Shown one piece after another: positions 1-11,442 of a DNA stretch of 64,000 nt. Source of the DNA: Bidens hawaiensis (Eukaryota > Streptophyta > Magnoliopsida > Asterales > Asteraceae). The stretch is taken from positions 1,302,001 through 1,366,000 of the forward strand of contig JAIQDT010000192.1 in NCBI GenBank assembly GCA_021521415.1, in the 5' to 3' direction. Each line of letters begins with the position of its first letter. Positions within the stretch are counted from its first letter, which is position 1. Under the pieces are notes generated by a model that was given only the letters and a program-made list of their open reading frames with translations, was not told where the DNA came from and searched no databases. The position numbers and the translations under genes are program-made.

Positions 1-614
1 CGCTTAGATGACTAGGAGGCAATGCCAACAGGACAGCTGCAAATAACTAATTACATTCTAGAAGAATAACCACGATTGTTACTTGGAGAATACGTGACTC
101 GCCAACCAATGAATGAAGGACACTTGGCTAGGTTGTTATAACCGTGCACATGGCCAAGTTTGATTTGTCCTATCATGAACGGACACGTGTCCAGGTTGTT
201 ATACCCATGCACATGGGACGTATAGCTCAACCTATCACAAAGGGACACGCGTCCAGGCGGTTATTAAGATCTTCTAGAAAGGGACAGCTGGCCCAATCAC
301 CTTCCCACATCCTTCGCTTATAAATACCCTCTCAATCTCCATGAGGTAGGTATTCACTTTCACTGTACTCTCTCTATATACTTAAGTACTTTATCTCTTT
401 CAGAACGGTACTTATTCTCACGCCGGAGGGTGGTTACAGGAAGACCCCCCCCCTCTTGTCCTTCCCGCAGCGAGACTCACGGTGTCTGTTTTGTAGGTTC
501 CGGTCACTGGACTTTGGGAAGTTATACTCATATTGTGTCGATTGTTATTTTATCCTACCCTGTATACTCATTGGATCCAGGACCCGTTGAGGGTATCGTA
601 TCCGTGTTTCTTCA
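1..614 (+). repeat. 5' LTR of TE1 (partial)
   Basis: This stretch aligns with 15428-16040 and ends in TTCTTCA just before the primer-binding-like site. U3 contains three spaced copies of a GGACAC...GTCCAGG motif near 118, 181 and 243. The middle copy, GGACACGTGTCC, is a perfect palindrome with a CACGTG core. A TATA box follows at 319-326, so R probably starts around 350. The first 189 bp of the LTR lie outside the window. Confidence 0.93.
319..326 (+). promoter_or_regulatory. TATA box of TE1 5' LTR
   Basis: TATAAATA is followed by a CT-rich stretch, the usual layout of a plant LTR promoter. The 3' LTR has the same box near 15750. It would drive the genomic RNA of the element. Confidence 0.7.
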
Positions 615-634
615 TTGGCGCCATCCGTTTTGGT
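615..634 (+). other. Primer-binding-like site of TE1
   Basis: TTGGCGCCATCCGTTTTGG directly follows the terminal CA of the LTR. A TGGCGCC start is typical of Tat and Athila elements, which use tRNAs other than initiator Met. I cannot assign the tRNA from the sequence alone. Confidence 0.65.
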
Positions 635-678
635 GTTAGAACTGCATAAGTTTTCGTTGGTTTTTTGGTTCGTTCAAT

Positions 679-2640
679 ATGAGTAAAATTCCTGAGGGGA
701 TGACGGGAACTCCTGCACCTACTTCACGTGTTACAAACACGGAAACACCTGAAGGTTTTGCTTCAAATGTTTTTGCACGTGTCACAGCTTCAGGTTCACG
801 AATCATCGATACAACACCAGGTGGTCGTACCCTCGAGCGTGTCACAGCACCAACTGGGCCAACCCCTCTGATTTGGGACACGTTACGGAACCAGAAGGTT
901 CCAATCTGGGTGACCTCAGACGAATTATGGGAGAAACTCGCCGAACTCGATCAGTATTGGGTCTGGAGGTCGATTCAGGCGATTCTGATCTGGCAAGGAC
1001 TCATCGACATAATTCCAGATTTAGAGGACCACTGTCTCCAGAAGAGTGGCTCCGCTTACAGCAAGGGAGTTTGGCAGCTGAATATGAGCATAGAGTTCGC
1101 AACAAATGTTTTTACGCCCGCACTCTGACTTATGAAGAATCTCCCCGGAGATCTCTTTCTCCTCCACCAACAGTGAGAGGAAGTCAAAACCGTTATAGTC
1201 AACAGACGGAGCAAGAGTTTGGTGAATTACGGAGGTTGCGCCCCCGTCCTCGAATGGACATGCGGATGCCATCTTATGTAGATGAGTTTGATAGTTATGA
1301 TTCAACTTATCATCCAGGAGATTTCAGTTTTTACACTGGTGACAGCAGGATGCGTTCCCGGGAAAGAAGTAGTCGCCCGCAGGATATAGTCCGTCACATT
1401 GAGTATCATTGTGACGCGGAAGAAGATTTCACTAAACCGTATCGCCCAGCTGCTGAGAAATCAAAGTTCACAACAAGCATCACTACAACACCTTTCCCTG
1501 TCAATGCTAAAATACCTACATCAGTGGGTAAATATAATGGAATGACTGATCCAAGCGATCATCTTCAAAACTTTGTGGCGGTAGGTGGTGTAAGCGGGTG
1601 GACGCTCCCCTATTGGTGTCACATGTTCGCATTGACACTAACACGGGCAGCACGAGAATGGTTTGAAAAGTTACCTGATGGTCAAATTTCCAGCTGGTAT
1701 AATCTGGTGAAAAAATTTTCTTAACAGTTTAGCCAACAAAAGAAGCATACTCGTGACCATTCAGAAATTTTGGACGTTATCCGCCGAGATAACGAATCCA
1801 TGGAAGATTTTATTACCCGATTCAACGAAGAAAGTCTAAACATCGGCAGAATCAGCAAAGATATGCTTCGCGTTGCCTTCCGTAAGAAGGTCAGATGTGA
1901 TGCGTCGATCCGCACACTAACAGGTAGAGACGGAATGCCACAAGAATGAGACGATATCATGACCGCGGCGAAGTTGTATGCCAGAACTGAAAAAACTTTG
2001 GGGTATAACAATTCAAAGCATAAGTTAAAATTGGAGTTCCAAATTCCACGACCTAACAAACAGGAAAAGGGGCCAATTTGGTCAAGACTTCAGCCAAACG
2101 CGGAGGTATCAAAACCATTCGATGCAAGATATCTCATTGGCAATAAAAATAAATCGGGACCCTCAAACCGAGGTTCCAACAATTGGACTCCACTTTCAAA
2201 GACCCCTGCCGAAATCCTCACCACAGAGAATATGAATTTCAGGAAACCACAGCCACTCACGAGGAGGTCGTTCCTCGATGCCAAGAAACATTGTTCGTTT
2301 CACGATGACATCGGTCACAACACGAACGAATGTAATGCTTTGAAAAACGAGATTGAGGCGGCTGTAAAGTCCGGAAAACTTGGACATTTGGTGAAAGGTG
2401 GAAAACTCGGGACTGGTAAATCTCCCGCGCGAGATAATCAGGTCCCGCCAAAAAAGCAAGTCAAGGACTTAAAAGTTCATATGATCCAAGGCGGATATAA
2501 GGTTGGAGGAAAGAGACGAGTGTTTGATGAAGAAGACTGGAAGAATGATCCAGTGATCTTTCCAAGGATCAAAGGAGTTCCTAGTAACAAGAATCCATTG
2601 ATCATCACTGCCCTTTTCGGCCACTATCGTTCGCAATATG
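679..2640 (+). pseudogene. gag: TE1 gag (decayed)
   Basis: Gag would form the virus-like particle. The first ATG opens a 149-residue frame (679-1128) that shifts near 880 into a second frame (873-1724). That frame holds the retrotransposon gag core: the DPSDHLQNF motif, a WTLPYWCHMF segment and a TRAAREWFEKLP segment. TAA at 1722 and TGA near 1947 then interrupt the same frame, which continues from 1959. Near residue 120 of that last stretch is a zinc-knuckle-like segment, CSFHDDIGHNTNEC, of the kind seen in Tat gag. At least one frameshift and two stops make it non-functional. Confidence 0.85.
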
Positions 2641-2960
2641 TTTTCTTCGACACCGGTAGTACATCGGACATAATGTACGAGCAATGATTTGAACAGCTGG
2701 ATGAAGATGATAAGGAGAGATTGAAACCCATTCATGCTCCTGTGTTAGGATTTGGAGGTGAGATAATGCACCCACGAGGGGTGATTTCCTTCTCAGTCAC
2801 TCTAAGCGACGGAGTTCATTTAAGGACCGATGAGGCCGAATTTTAAGTTTTACCAGCAACATCGAAGCATGACATTATCTTGGGGCGGGAAGCGATTGGA
2901 GATTTCAATGCTCATCCTTCCACAGCACACGGTTCAGTGGAGTTCCAACTCGTATCGGAG
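2590..2960 (+). pseudogene. TE1 aspartic protease (decayed)
   Basis: Protease would cleave the polyprotein. The active-site motif DTGST is visible at about 2649-2663 after a hydrophobic YVFF lead and is intact. A TGA at 2685-2687 cuts the frame about 12 codons later. The same frame then continues with protease-like sequence and a second stop near 2844, and a DIILGREAI segment (about 2870-2895) matches the conserved second half of retroviral-type proteases. It lies directly between gag and RT. Confidence 0.75.
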
Positions 2961-3059
2961 TGGCTATCATTCACGTCAATCGCCAATGTTTTGCGACAGA
3001 GAGTTCTAAATCTAGTAAGATTCCGAAGCAAACCCGGCGGACTGAACCTGAGAAATGGG

Positions 3060-3945
3060 TATTGAACAAAAAATTTTCTGATCAGACAATCATCATCGGA
3101 CCTGCTATTTCAGAAATAGTGAGGACTTTCTTAAAGCAGTTGTTGACCAAAAATATGGACATCTTCGCCTGGCAACCTGCGGACATGACTGGTGTTCCGC
3201 GGAGCATCGCGGAACACAAATTAAGAGTAAACCCGATGTTTACACCAATTGTCCAGAAAAAGCGAAAGATGGGCCCAGAGCAGGCGAAAGCCATGAATGA
3301 TCAGGTACAAGATTTGCTTCATGCCGGATAATCCGGGAAATTAAATATTAGACGTGGGTAGCTAATCCGGTCATCCTTCCAAAGAGTAATGGAACGTGGC
3401 GAATGTGCATAGACTTTAAAGACCTGAACAAAGCTTGCCCAAAGGATTGTTACCCACTACCTGAGATTGATCTCAAGGTCGACGCTGTGGCCCTGTTTAA
3501 ATTCAAGTGCTTCTTAGACGCTTACAAAGGCTATCATCAAATCCGTATGGAAGCAGGTGATGATGATAAGACAGCATTCAGAACAGACCAGGGCACATTC
3601 TGCTATAAAATGATGCCATTTGGTCTAAAAAACGCAGGGGCCACATATCATCGATTGATGGATATAGCATTTAAGAAACAAATTGGTTGAAACTTAGAAG
3701 TTTATATGGATGAACTTGTGATCAAAAGCATCGAGGAAGATCAAATGTTGAGAGACATTCGAAACCTTAAGAGGTATTAACATGAAACTGAATCCAGCCA
3801 AATGTTCGTTCGGAATGGAAGAAGGAAAATTTCTTGGAGTAATTGTCACTAGTGCGGGTTTCAAGGCTAATCCGGATAAAATCCAAGCCGTAGCCCACAT
3901 GCCTTTCCTTCCTCCCTCAAAGAGGTTCAGACACTTAATGGTCGA
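3060..3945 (+). pseudogene. pol: TE1 reverse transcriptase (decayed)
   Basis: RT copies the genomic RNA. Recognisable blocks in order are MDIFAWQPADM (fingers, about 3157), MCIDFKDLNKACPKD (3403), FLDAYKGYHQIRM (about 3510) and MPFGLKNAGATYHRLMD (about 3613). The catalytic YxDD block reads YMDELVIKS (about 3703), so the second Asp is Glu. Stops occur at about 3329 and 3688, and further changes of frame follow toward 3945. Both the catalytic change and the stops argue that it is dead. Confidence 0.88.
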
Positions 3946-4518
3946 TTGGTTGCTGTGAATCGCTTTTTGGCGAATCATGCAGCTAAATCCTATCCGTTTG
4001 TCTCAACAATGAGAAACTGCCTCAGGAAGGCACACTTCAAATGGACGGTGGAAACCGAGCAAGCATTCTTAGAAGTCAAGAAATGCCTAATAGAGTTACC
4101 TACGCTGACAGCACCTTCCGAGGGGGAACCTTTGACGTTATACTTGTCGGCACCGGACATTGCCATTGGGGCTGTCCTCCTGACGGATAGAAAGAACGTT
4201 CAAACACTGATCTACTATGTCAGCAAAACATTGTCAGACCCGGAAACCAGATATTCAATGCTGGAAAAACTTGTTTTAGCATTGATCTACGTTGCCCGGC
4301 GTCTCCGCAGGTACTTTCAGGGGCACCCCATCATTGTGTTAACTGGATACAAACTCAAGAACGTTTTGAGTAAGCCGGAATTGTTTGGGCGATTGGCAAA
4401 GTGGGCCATCGAGGTGGGTGAACATGCGATTGAATATAAACCAGGCCAACAATTAAGGGGCAGGTGTTGGCAGACTTCGTCACTGAGGTCTCGAGACACA
4501 AAGAGAAAGAATGTTTGA
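3946..4518 (+). pseudogene. TE1 Ty3-type RNase H
   Basis: This 190-residue frame carries the RT connection and gypsy-type RNase H: FKWTVETEQAFLEVK, LYLSAPDIAIGAVLL, QTLIYYVSKTLSDPETRYSMLEKL, then the tail around ALIYVARRLRRYFQGHPI. The first catalytic position of the usual Y(V)S(A)S(D) block is altered, as is common in Tat elements, where this domain is partly replaced by the second RNase H downstream. The frame ends in a shift near 4450-4518. Confidence 0.8.
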
Positions 4519-4539
4519 TTGAGTAGCAACCCCAAACAC

Positions 4540-4985
4540 CTCCTGAACAAGGACAAATTTGGTCACTGTTCACGGACGGAGCTTCAATCAGTGAGGGATC
4601 TGGCGCATGCCTCAGGCTAGTCAATCCCGAAGGTCACGAATTTACATACGCCATAAATTTAGACTTTAAGAGCACTAACAATGAGGCGGAGTATGAAGCT
4701 TTCTTGGAGGGTCTTCGGATAGCCAAAAAGCTTGGGGTGAAACACTTGGAAGCCCGCGTGGATTCCATGTTAATCGCGGGGTAAATCAATGGCACGTACG
4801 AAGCAAAAAATGATGTAATGGATTCATACGTGTCACATGCGAAAGATTTGATGCTTCAGTTTTCTTCATGTAAAGTAATTCACATAAAGAAAAGCGAGAA
4901 CAAATCAGCGGATGCCCTTAGTAAGCTGGCTTCAACGATTTTCAAACACTTTGCTATAGACACCCGCATTGAAATAATGGATCAC
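4540..4985 (+). pseudogene. TE1 second, archaeal-type RNase H
   Basis: After a frameshift the sequence encodes WSLFTDGAS (about 4561), a G-rich strand, NNEAEYEAFLEGLRIAKKLG (about 4678) and a DALSKLA end (about 4910). D, E and D of the RNase H fold are present. This domain, closer to archaeal and plant RNase HI than to the first one, is a known feature of Tat elements. A TAA near 4782 interrupts it. The final third lies in the frame starting at 4818, which continues into integrase. Confidence 0.8.
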
Positions 4986-6262
4986 CCATCTGTCCCGCAA
5001 CATCAAGTTTTGGTAATTCAAACTGGAGTAGAATCATGGATGACACCTATCATAGCATACCTGTCAACTGGAGTTCTCCCAGAAGAAAAAATCGCGGCCC
5101 GGCAGATAAAACACAAAGCCTTGAACTATCAAATGCATGACGGTGTTTTATACCGACGTTCCTTCCTCGGCCCACTACTTAGATGCGTGAATGTTGAGGA
5201 CGCGAACTACTTAATCATAGAAGTTCATGAAGGCATCTGTGGTCTTCATGCAGGCCCCCGAATGGTCGTAGCAAAACTGATGAATGCCGGGTATTATTGG
5301 CCGGAAATGCATCTGGACGCTGTGCATGAGATCAGGAAATGTGATTCTTGCCAGCGTCATGCTCCCAACACACTACGACTGAAGAACGAACTTGTTCCCA
5401 TCACTTCAGCCTTGCCATTCCAGAAATGGGCTATCGACATAATGGGACCTTTCCTGAAGCTCCGGGACGCGTCAAGTTTTTAATAGTAGCCATCGACTAC
5501 TTCACGAAGTGGGTAGAAGCCAAAGAAGTTGCATCCATAACAACAGCAAGTGTTAAGAAATTCCTTTGGGAATTCATAATATGCCGGTTGGGTCTTCCGC
5601 TGGAACTGGTGAGTGACAACGGTACTCAGTTCGCGGACAATGGGCTGCATGAATGGTTGAAAGAACTGCATATCTCTCAAATCTTCACATCTGTAGCCCA
5701 TCCGCAAGCACATGGTCAGGTTGAGCGAACCAACCGAACAATCAAGGAAGGGATCAAAGCAAGGTTAGGAACTAAACGGACGGGTTGGGTTGACGAGTTG
5801 CCCCCATGTACTTTGGGCTTTCCGCACCCAAAAGAATTCTAGTAATTCTGAGACCCCCTTTAGTTTGACCTATGGCACCAAGGCCATGATTCCAGCCAAA
5901 ATTGGGATCCCATCCGCAAGAGTTTTATTGATCGATGATAATGATCATGAACTCCAGATGAATCTTGACCTCCTCGAAGAGAGGAGGGAACTGGCATTGA
6001 TCCGCGAGCACAATTATAAATGACAGTTACAGAAATATTATAATTCGCGGGTCCAAAAATGTGAATTTGATGCGGGAGACTTTGTCTTCCGCAACAATGA
6101 GGCTTCTGGCCAAGAGCCTCCGGGCAAATTAGCCCCAACTTGGGAAGGATCTTATAAAGTTAAGCAAGTATTATCTAAAGGTGCTTACAAGTTAGAAAAG
6201 TTGGACGAGACTTAGGTTCCTAGAACTTGGAACGGAGCCCAATTGAAGAAGTGTTACATATA
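4986..6262 (+). pseudogene. TE1 integrase (decayed)
   Basis: Integrase joins the cDNA to the genome. The HHCC zinc finger is intact (HEGICGLH and CDSCQRH, about 5226-5365). The catalytic core follows after a frameshift near 5475: VAIDYFTKWVEAK (first Asp), VSDNGTQFAD (second Asp) and HGQVERTNRTIKEG (Glu), so the D,D,E triad is retained. Another shift near 5800 leads to the GPY/F-like C-terminal region, with LAPTWEGSYKVKQV and a stop around 6213-6262. Three or more shifts or stops make it non-coding as a whole. Confidence 0.85.
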
Positions 6263-6554
6263 GTACGTTTTTCTTTTTGGCCTGCGTGCCTAGTTAGAAA
6301 GCACAAACTATGTAATTTCATCTTTTGTAATATGGCTTATGCCTGATCTATGAAAATTTTATTCTAGTCTCATACGTTGCTATGTAATCCTCTATTGACA
6401 AACAAGAAGATCCTATAAACACTTATATTATGAAGAATAAGATAAAGTTTACCGGATGAAACAAGACTTCTTTACATATACAAATGAGATTACAGCAAAA
6501 TTGATGAACTAAAAAAAAAAATATATATATATATATATACAGAGGAAGCTATGC
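6263..6554. other. Spacer between pol and antisense gene A
   Basis: This is AT-rich non-coding DNA with an A-run and a short (TA) array at about 6511-6539. It would hold the 3' ends of both the sense pol transcript and the convergent antisense transcript. I see no other feature. Confidence 0.5.
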
Positions 6555-9202
6555 CTATGATGTCGCGCCTTCGTGTTCCGCATTTTCACCTTCCGCATCG
6601 TTCTGGTCGTCCTCATCTTCCTCAGCAAGACCAAGGAGATCCTTTAACTGATCTATACTGTCCTCCTTATCCGCGAGCTTAGATATCTTCTCCGCAAGAG
6701 AAAACTTTAAAGTATCAAAAGTTTTTGTCTTCTGGATAAGTACGGCAACAGTATTCTGGCCATGCAAAATATATTCTTCCGGAAGCTTGGCTTCTGAAGC
6801 AAATTTGTAGCCTTCCTGGAAGCCCATTTTGCGGCCAGCTTGTTTGGACGCATTCAAAAGTATGGCAACACAGTCTCCAAGCTCGTCACTGTCCCGAACA
6901 TGGGCAATAACCTGTTGGAATAATTAAACATAAATGATTGGGGTAATTCCATTATTTACAATAGATGAGATAGATACCTTGGGGATTCCTTCCGCCAGCA
7001 ACCACTTCTTGTCTGCCTTAGCCCGGACAAGATCCATCTTGTGGCCAACGCATTCCAAGGCCTGTTCTTGGTTCTTGGAAGCAAGGGTGCTAAGGCGTTC
7101 ATCCCTGGCCACTGATTCAGCCTTTAAAGCTTTTATCAATTAATCACGTTCGTCCAACTGCTGCTGGAGAACAGCTTTGGCTTCCTCAGCGACAGAACGA
7201 GCAGCCTTCTCTGCTTCCAGTGCATGGCGACTCTCCCGAGCTTCATCCATAGCCCCAAGGGCTTCCTTCTGGGCCTCAACCACCTTAGCTTCAATCTCCT
7301 CCCACGCCTCATTCATAACCAACCAGTCTTGGCATATCTCCTGACTGGTGGAAACCGCATTCGCCATGCAATAAAAATGAGTGTTCAGTAGCTCTTGGCA
7401 AATACGGATGCGTTGACGTTCCCTCTCCGAGGGAGGAAGGCTCTCTCGCAAATATTCGAAGCACACATCCGAGTCGCTAAAAACTGAATTTTTGTGTAGC
7501 GACCACTGCGGACGATATACTGAAGCCTCTTCCTTATGAGGAGGCGGAGATTTATGCCGCCCGTAAGTAAACGCACTAACTCCTCCTTGATCCTTGAACT
7601 GATGGACATTGAAGGAGGGCGCCATAACAGGATCTTCGGAGTTGCTGATATCCTTCTCTTTGAGAGGAGAGGTATCCGTTATATCAATCGGATTTTGGAC
7701 GGTGTTGAGCGGTGATGAGGGCGGAGTAAGAAGCGGAGTCGAGCCCTTCAGACCTGAAACGTCTTCAAAAAAATCTTTCAGGGCTACTGTAAAACATTAA
7801 TAGTAGATTAGACGTGTTTCCAAATTTGAGAAGCATTAAACTTACCCAAGGAGATATCGTCGGAATCAAGTTGGTGAAGGAGCGTTTCCAAATTAGTAGA
7901 CTTTTGCCCTGTTGACTTCTTTGATGGAGTAACTTGGGCAAGTTGAACCTTTCGTTTACTAGCCGCCTTGGAAACGCCCGCATGAACACTATGATGCTTA
8001 CCTTCAGGGGTGACATCATCAGCTGTTTGATGATCACCCTCAACAGTGATATCAGCACCGTCATCACCTGCAAAAGCGCTAGTGGCTGGATTCTTACCAT
8101 GTTTCTGGGTCAAACCTATAGATGAAGGAAAGACGATTGTTGAATCAATAGTATCAATAAGTGCTTCTCCATCACGGGGCAATGAGTCTTCACTAGAAGA
8201 CAGAAGTACTATCACCCCGCTAGGAGTCATAGCAGTAAGTGGTTGAGGTTTTATAATTTCCTCACCTTTGGCGATGATCTTCTCACCTTTCGTGTACATA
8301 GCCTCAGACACCACATGTTATGGGCGAACAATGGAGAATAAAAAATTGTTCCGAGTGCGTTCAAGAAACGGCAACTCATTTGGATGAATGGGCCAGCGCA
8401 CCATCAGACCTTCCATCTTATCCAGAAGGGAGAAAAGAACAGAGCCTTCAATGTAGTTGAAAATGTCAAGAGTATGAAACGAAATTCTAAACAATAAAAT
8501 AAAGACTCACTTTTGTCAGAATTCTCGAAGTATGGCTCCAAGTTGGGGAATGGACCCAAGTGGCACATCTTCGCATACACCAGTGCTCCTTCATGAATCA
8601 CCCGCAGTGGCGTAGGTGTCTTGATTAACGTGGGGTACCAAGGGAGGTTAATTTCGGTAGTAGCGGTAACGGATGGAGGGGCGTCACTCGCCTTGCGACG
8701 AGTCATCACGAATGGGATTGCATCTTCCCGAACCCAGAAAAACTTGGGTTTCCACTCATAGAGACTCTAGTACCACTCGGTACCAATTGGACTTTTCTTG
8801 GTAGAAGCCCAACCGTACCACCCATCGTGGCTCGTCAATTTATAGAAAACGGCGAACCGGCCAACTGTAGGATAAATAACGTTGGCTTGACAGCAGAACT
8901 CAAAATGACGAACATGCAACATCCCAAAGGGATGAATTTGGGACAAGTGAAGACCATAGGACGTCAAGATGGCCTTCAAAAACTTCGTTACGGATAACCG
9001 GAAGTTCCCCGTCGTAAAAAAAATCAACATATACGGCCATTTTCCCAACTGGAGATTAAGTAGCAACCGAACCGTCGGCTGGACGTTCCGGGCCCCACTC
9101 TGTCGCCAAACCATACACGTTGACGACGTCATTATAGTCTTTTTCCTTTAAATTCACGACGACTTCGTGAATAGCCTGAGTGTTCTTTTTGTTACCACCC
9201 AT
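6555..9202 (-). pseudogene. TE1 antisense gene A (gypsy-type 'putative transposase' plus coiled coil)
   Basis: The gene reads opposite to pol. The start is ATG at 9202 (MGGNKKN). The N-terminal part resembles the plant domain catalogued as 'transposase (putative), gypsy type': GLHLSQIHPFGMLHVRHFEF, a GRFAVFYKL segment and LPWYPTLIKTPTPLRV. A low-complexity Ser/Asp region follows, then a long Ala/Glu/Lys coiled coil and an acidic C-terminus, with stop TAG at 6555-6557. Three introns with GT/AG borders are visible: 8510-8446 (GTGAGT), 7845-7787 (GTAAGT, TTTTACAG) and 6977-6912 (GTATCT, CCAACAG). Splicing the second joins open frames in phase. In-frame stops near 8330, at 7140 and in exon 1 disable this copy. 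Such extra ORFs are known in Tat elements; their role is unknown. Confidence 0.75.
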
Positions 9203-9203
9203 C

Positions 9204-9660
9204 AGATATTGTTGTTTGCTCTAAAGGTGAGAAATAAAGCTGGGAAGGTTTAAGATCTGGATGTTTGAGAGAGAAAAAGGGTTCAAAGATAAGAATGAAT
9301 TAGAAACTGCAAATGATGTATTTATACTCATCGCAATAAATGCGACCGACTGACTGTCAGAAGAAAGAGAAAACGTTGACTGTTAGATGGTTGACACGTC
9401 AGGCGGGAGATTCAAGAAAGTGCGAACAGGCTGTCAAAAGGCGTTTTACACGTCTTGTCAGTTGTCCCACGACGTCTTTTTTCGCCACATCATCACAACC
9501 ATCCCACTTGCAAAAAATTCAAATTGTTGATAAATCTAAAATATCTTACAAAGATATTTTCCCTCAAACGATATAATATTCACAAAGACAAAGTTCTTTT
9601 TCATTTATAATAAAAAAAGATGGTTACAAAAATATGGAAGTAAGTTACAAGATCAGGCCT
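9204..9660 (-). promoter_or_regulatory. Promoter and 5' leader of antisense gene A, with spacer to gene B
   Basis: On the minus strand this holds a TATAAATA box (9326-9319) about 117 bp before the ATG, with an inverted TCGCA...TGCGA repeat immediately upstream. A 27-bp block (9319-9345) differs at only two positions from the block at 14924-14950, although the surrounding promoter DNA is strongly diverged. The remainder up to 9660 shows no coding potential. Confidence 0.6.
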
Positions 9661-11442
9661 ATCCTATGGATTAGGAGTTGCAACATCCTTCGGAGGGGTT
9701 GGTGGAGTATCCTCAGCCTAGGCATCCTCTGATTCATCATCCAGGTAGTTCCTTAGCTGTTGTACACCGTCATCAGATGAGGCAAACACCGGAAGCATAT
9801 TTTGCAAAGCAAACACAAGATTGTCATACTCCTTAACCCGCATGTCATATTCTTGCTTAACATCGAGGCCATGAAGCGGATGATTTTCAAAGGAACGTCC
9901 AGATCGAGCATACACCATCCCTTCATTGAAACCCTTCACGCGGCCAGCTTTAGAGGAAGCGGTCATCAAGTTGGCAAAACTGTCCGTTAATTCAGAGCTT
10001 CCCTTAATATGTCGAATGACCTGATAAAGGAAAATCATAATTTATTAGCATTAAAAGTGTGGGGTATGCAATGAAAAACATATGAAGGAATCTTACAGAA
10101 TCAAGCCCTCGGGTGAGGAACCATTGTCGATCTTTCTCGGCGCGTTCCGCCCTGCTCTGAAGCTCCTGCAACTTGTCGGCCATTTTTTGTTTGTCATTGG
10201 AAGCTTTAGTGGCACGAGCTTCCGCTTCCGCATGAGTTTGCAACAAAGAGTCATAGGCAAACTGTATTTTAGTAGCATTTTTGTCTTTAAGCCAAGTTCG
10301 CTCCTTCTGCAGCTTTAGCTCTGCCTCAAGCTCCTGGATCCGGTTGCCTTGGCAGGTTACCTGGCTTTCTAAAGCCGAATTAGCTTCAAGGGCCCTCGCC
10401 AAGTCATCCTTCTTCTGGGTCTCAGCACGAGCAGCCTCAAGGATCACGTTTTGCTTTTCGCAAGCTTCTTTCCATTGGCGGGCAACAGCAGCATTCCGAT
10501 CTTTCTCACCCTTAAGGGCGATTTTGGCATTAGATAGTTTCCACTTCTCCGTATTTTCCACTGACCGATGCTCCGCCGCTTCCTTTTTAGCTTCCTCGAT
10601 AGCGCGAGAAGCTTCTCCAAGCTTTCCGCCCATCGTACGCCATTCGCGTAATATTTCTTGCCTACAAGCCAAAGTGTTGGCAAAGGACGAAGAAAAATCA
10701 GTGTGGAGATCATGACGAGAACGTCCACGCAGGTGAACCCGTTCCGCCGGCGGTACACATTGATTAACAACCGTCATGCTGACGTCCGGGTCAGTAAAAC
10801 GAGACCCATTGACAATGTTCCAGTTAGGGACAAACAAATGGAAGTCCTCGCCTTGATTCGTTCCTCTGCAATAGTCAGAATTTGATGCACAGAGGCGAAC
10901 GAGGATTGAGGAAGATTGTTGAGGAGCATCTCGTGTTGTTGCCTCCCCAGCACCATGAAATCATTGCCCTATCAAAAAAATTTCTCCACCACTCGTGGGT
11001 GGAGGTAAAAAAGTGGCAAAAACTTGTGGAGGGGGACGGGGCGGGGATTCGTCAGTTCTAAAACCTTCCGCATTCACAGCGGGATTGTTCTCTTGGAAAC
11101 CGGTACCTTCTCCAGCCGCAAAAAGATAGTTCAAAGAGTCATTACCCCCTGATTGAAGGTTCAGACCCTCTGCATTCGTCTCAGTAGGAGGGGTAGGAGG
11201 TTTATCTTCTTTCTCTTTCTCCGAAGAAGGAGATGGTTGTTTCTCAAATCCCGGTGTTGGTGACGGTAATTTTTCTAGCACATCGTCTCCAATAATAGAC
11301 GGATCTGCACAAGAAAATCACATTTAACTACAAACCAAAGTAGTGAAATATAAAATGGGAAGTACGTACCAGTCACCGTCTTCATCCGTTCAGCAAGACT
11401 AGACTGCGGCTTCTTGGAACGATGAGTCCGCCGTCTCTTTGC

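Noticed and set aside
10281..10715. 144-residue plus-strand frame opposite the coiled coil of antisense gene B
   Set aside because: It is the mirror of an Ala/Glu/Lys-rich coiled coil and has Ser/Phe/Cys-rich composition with no domain.
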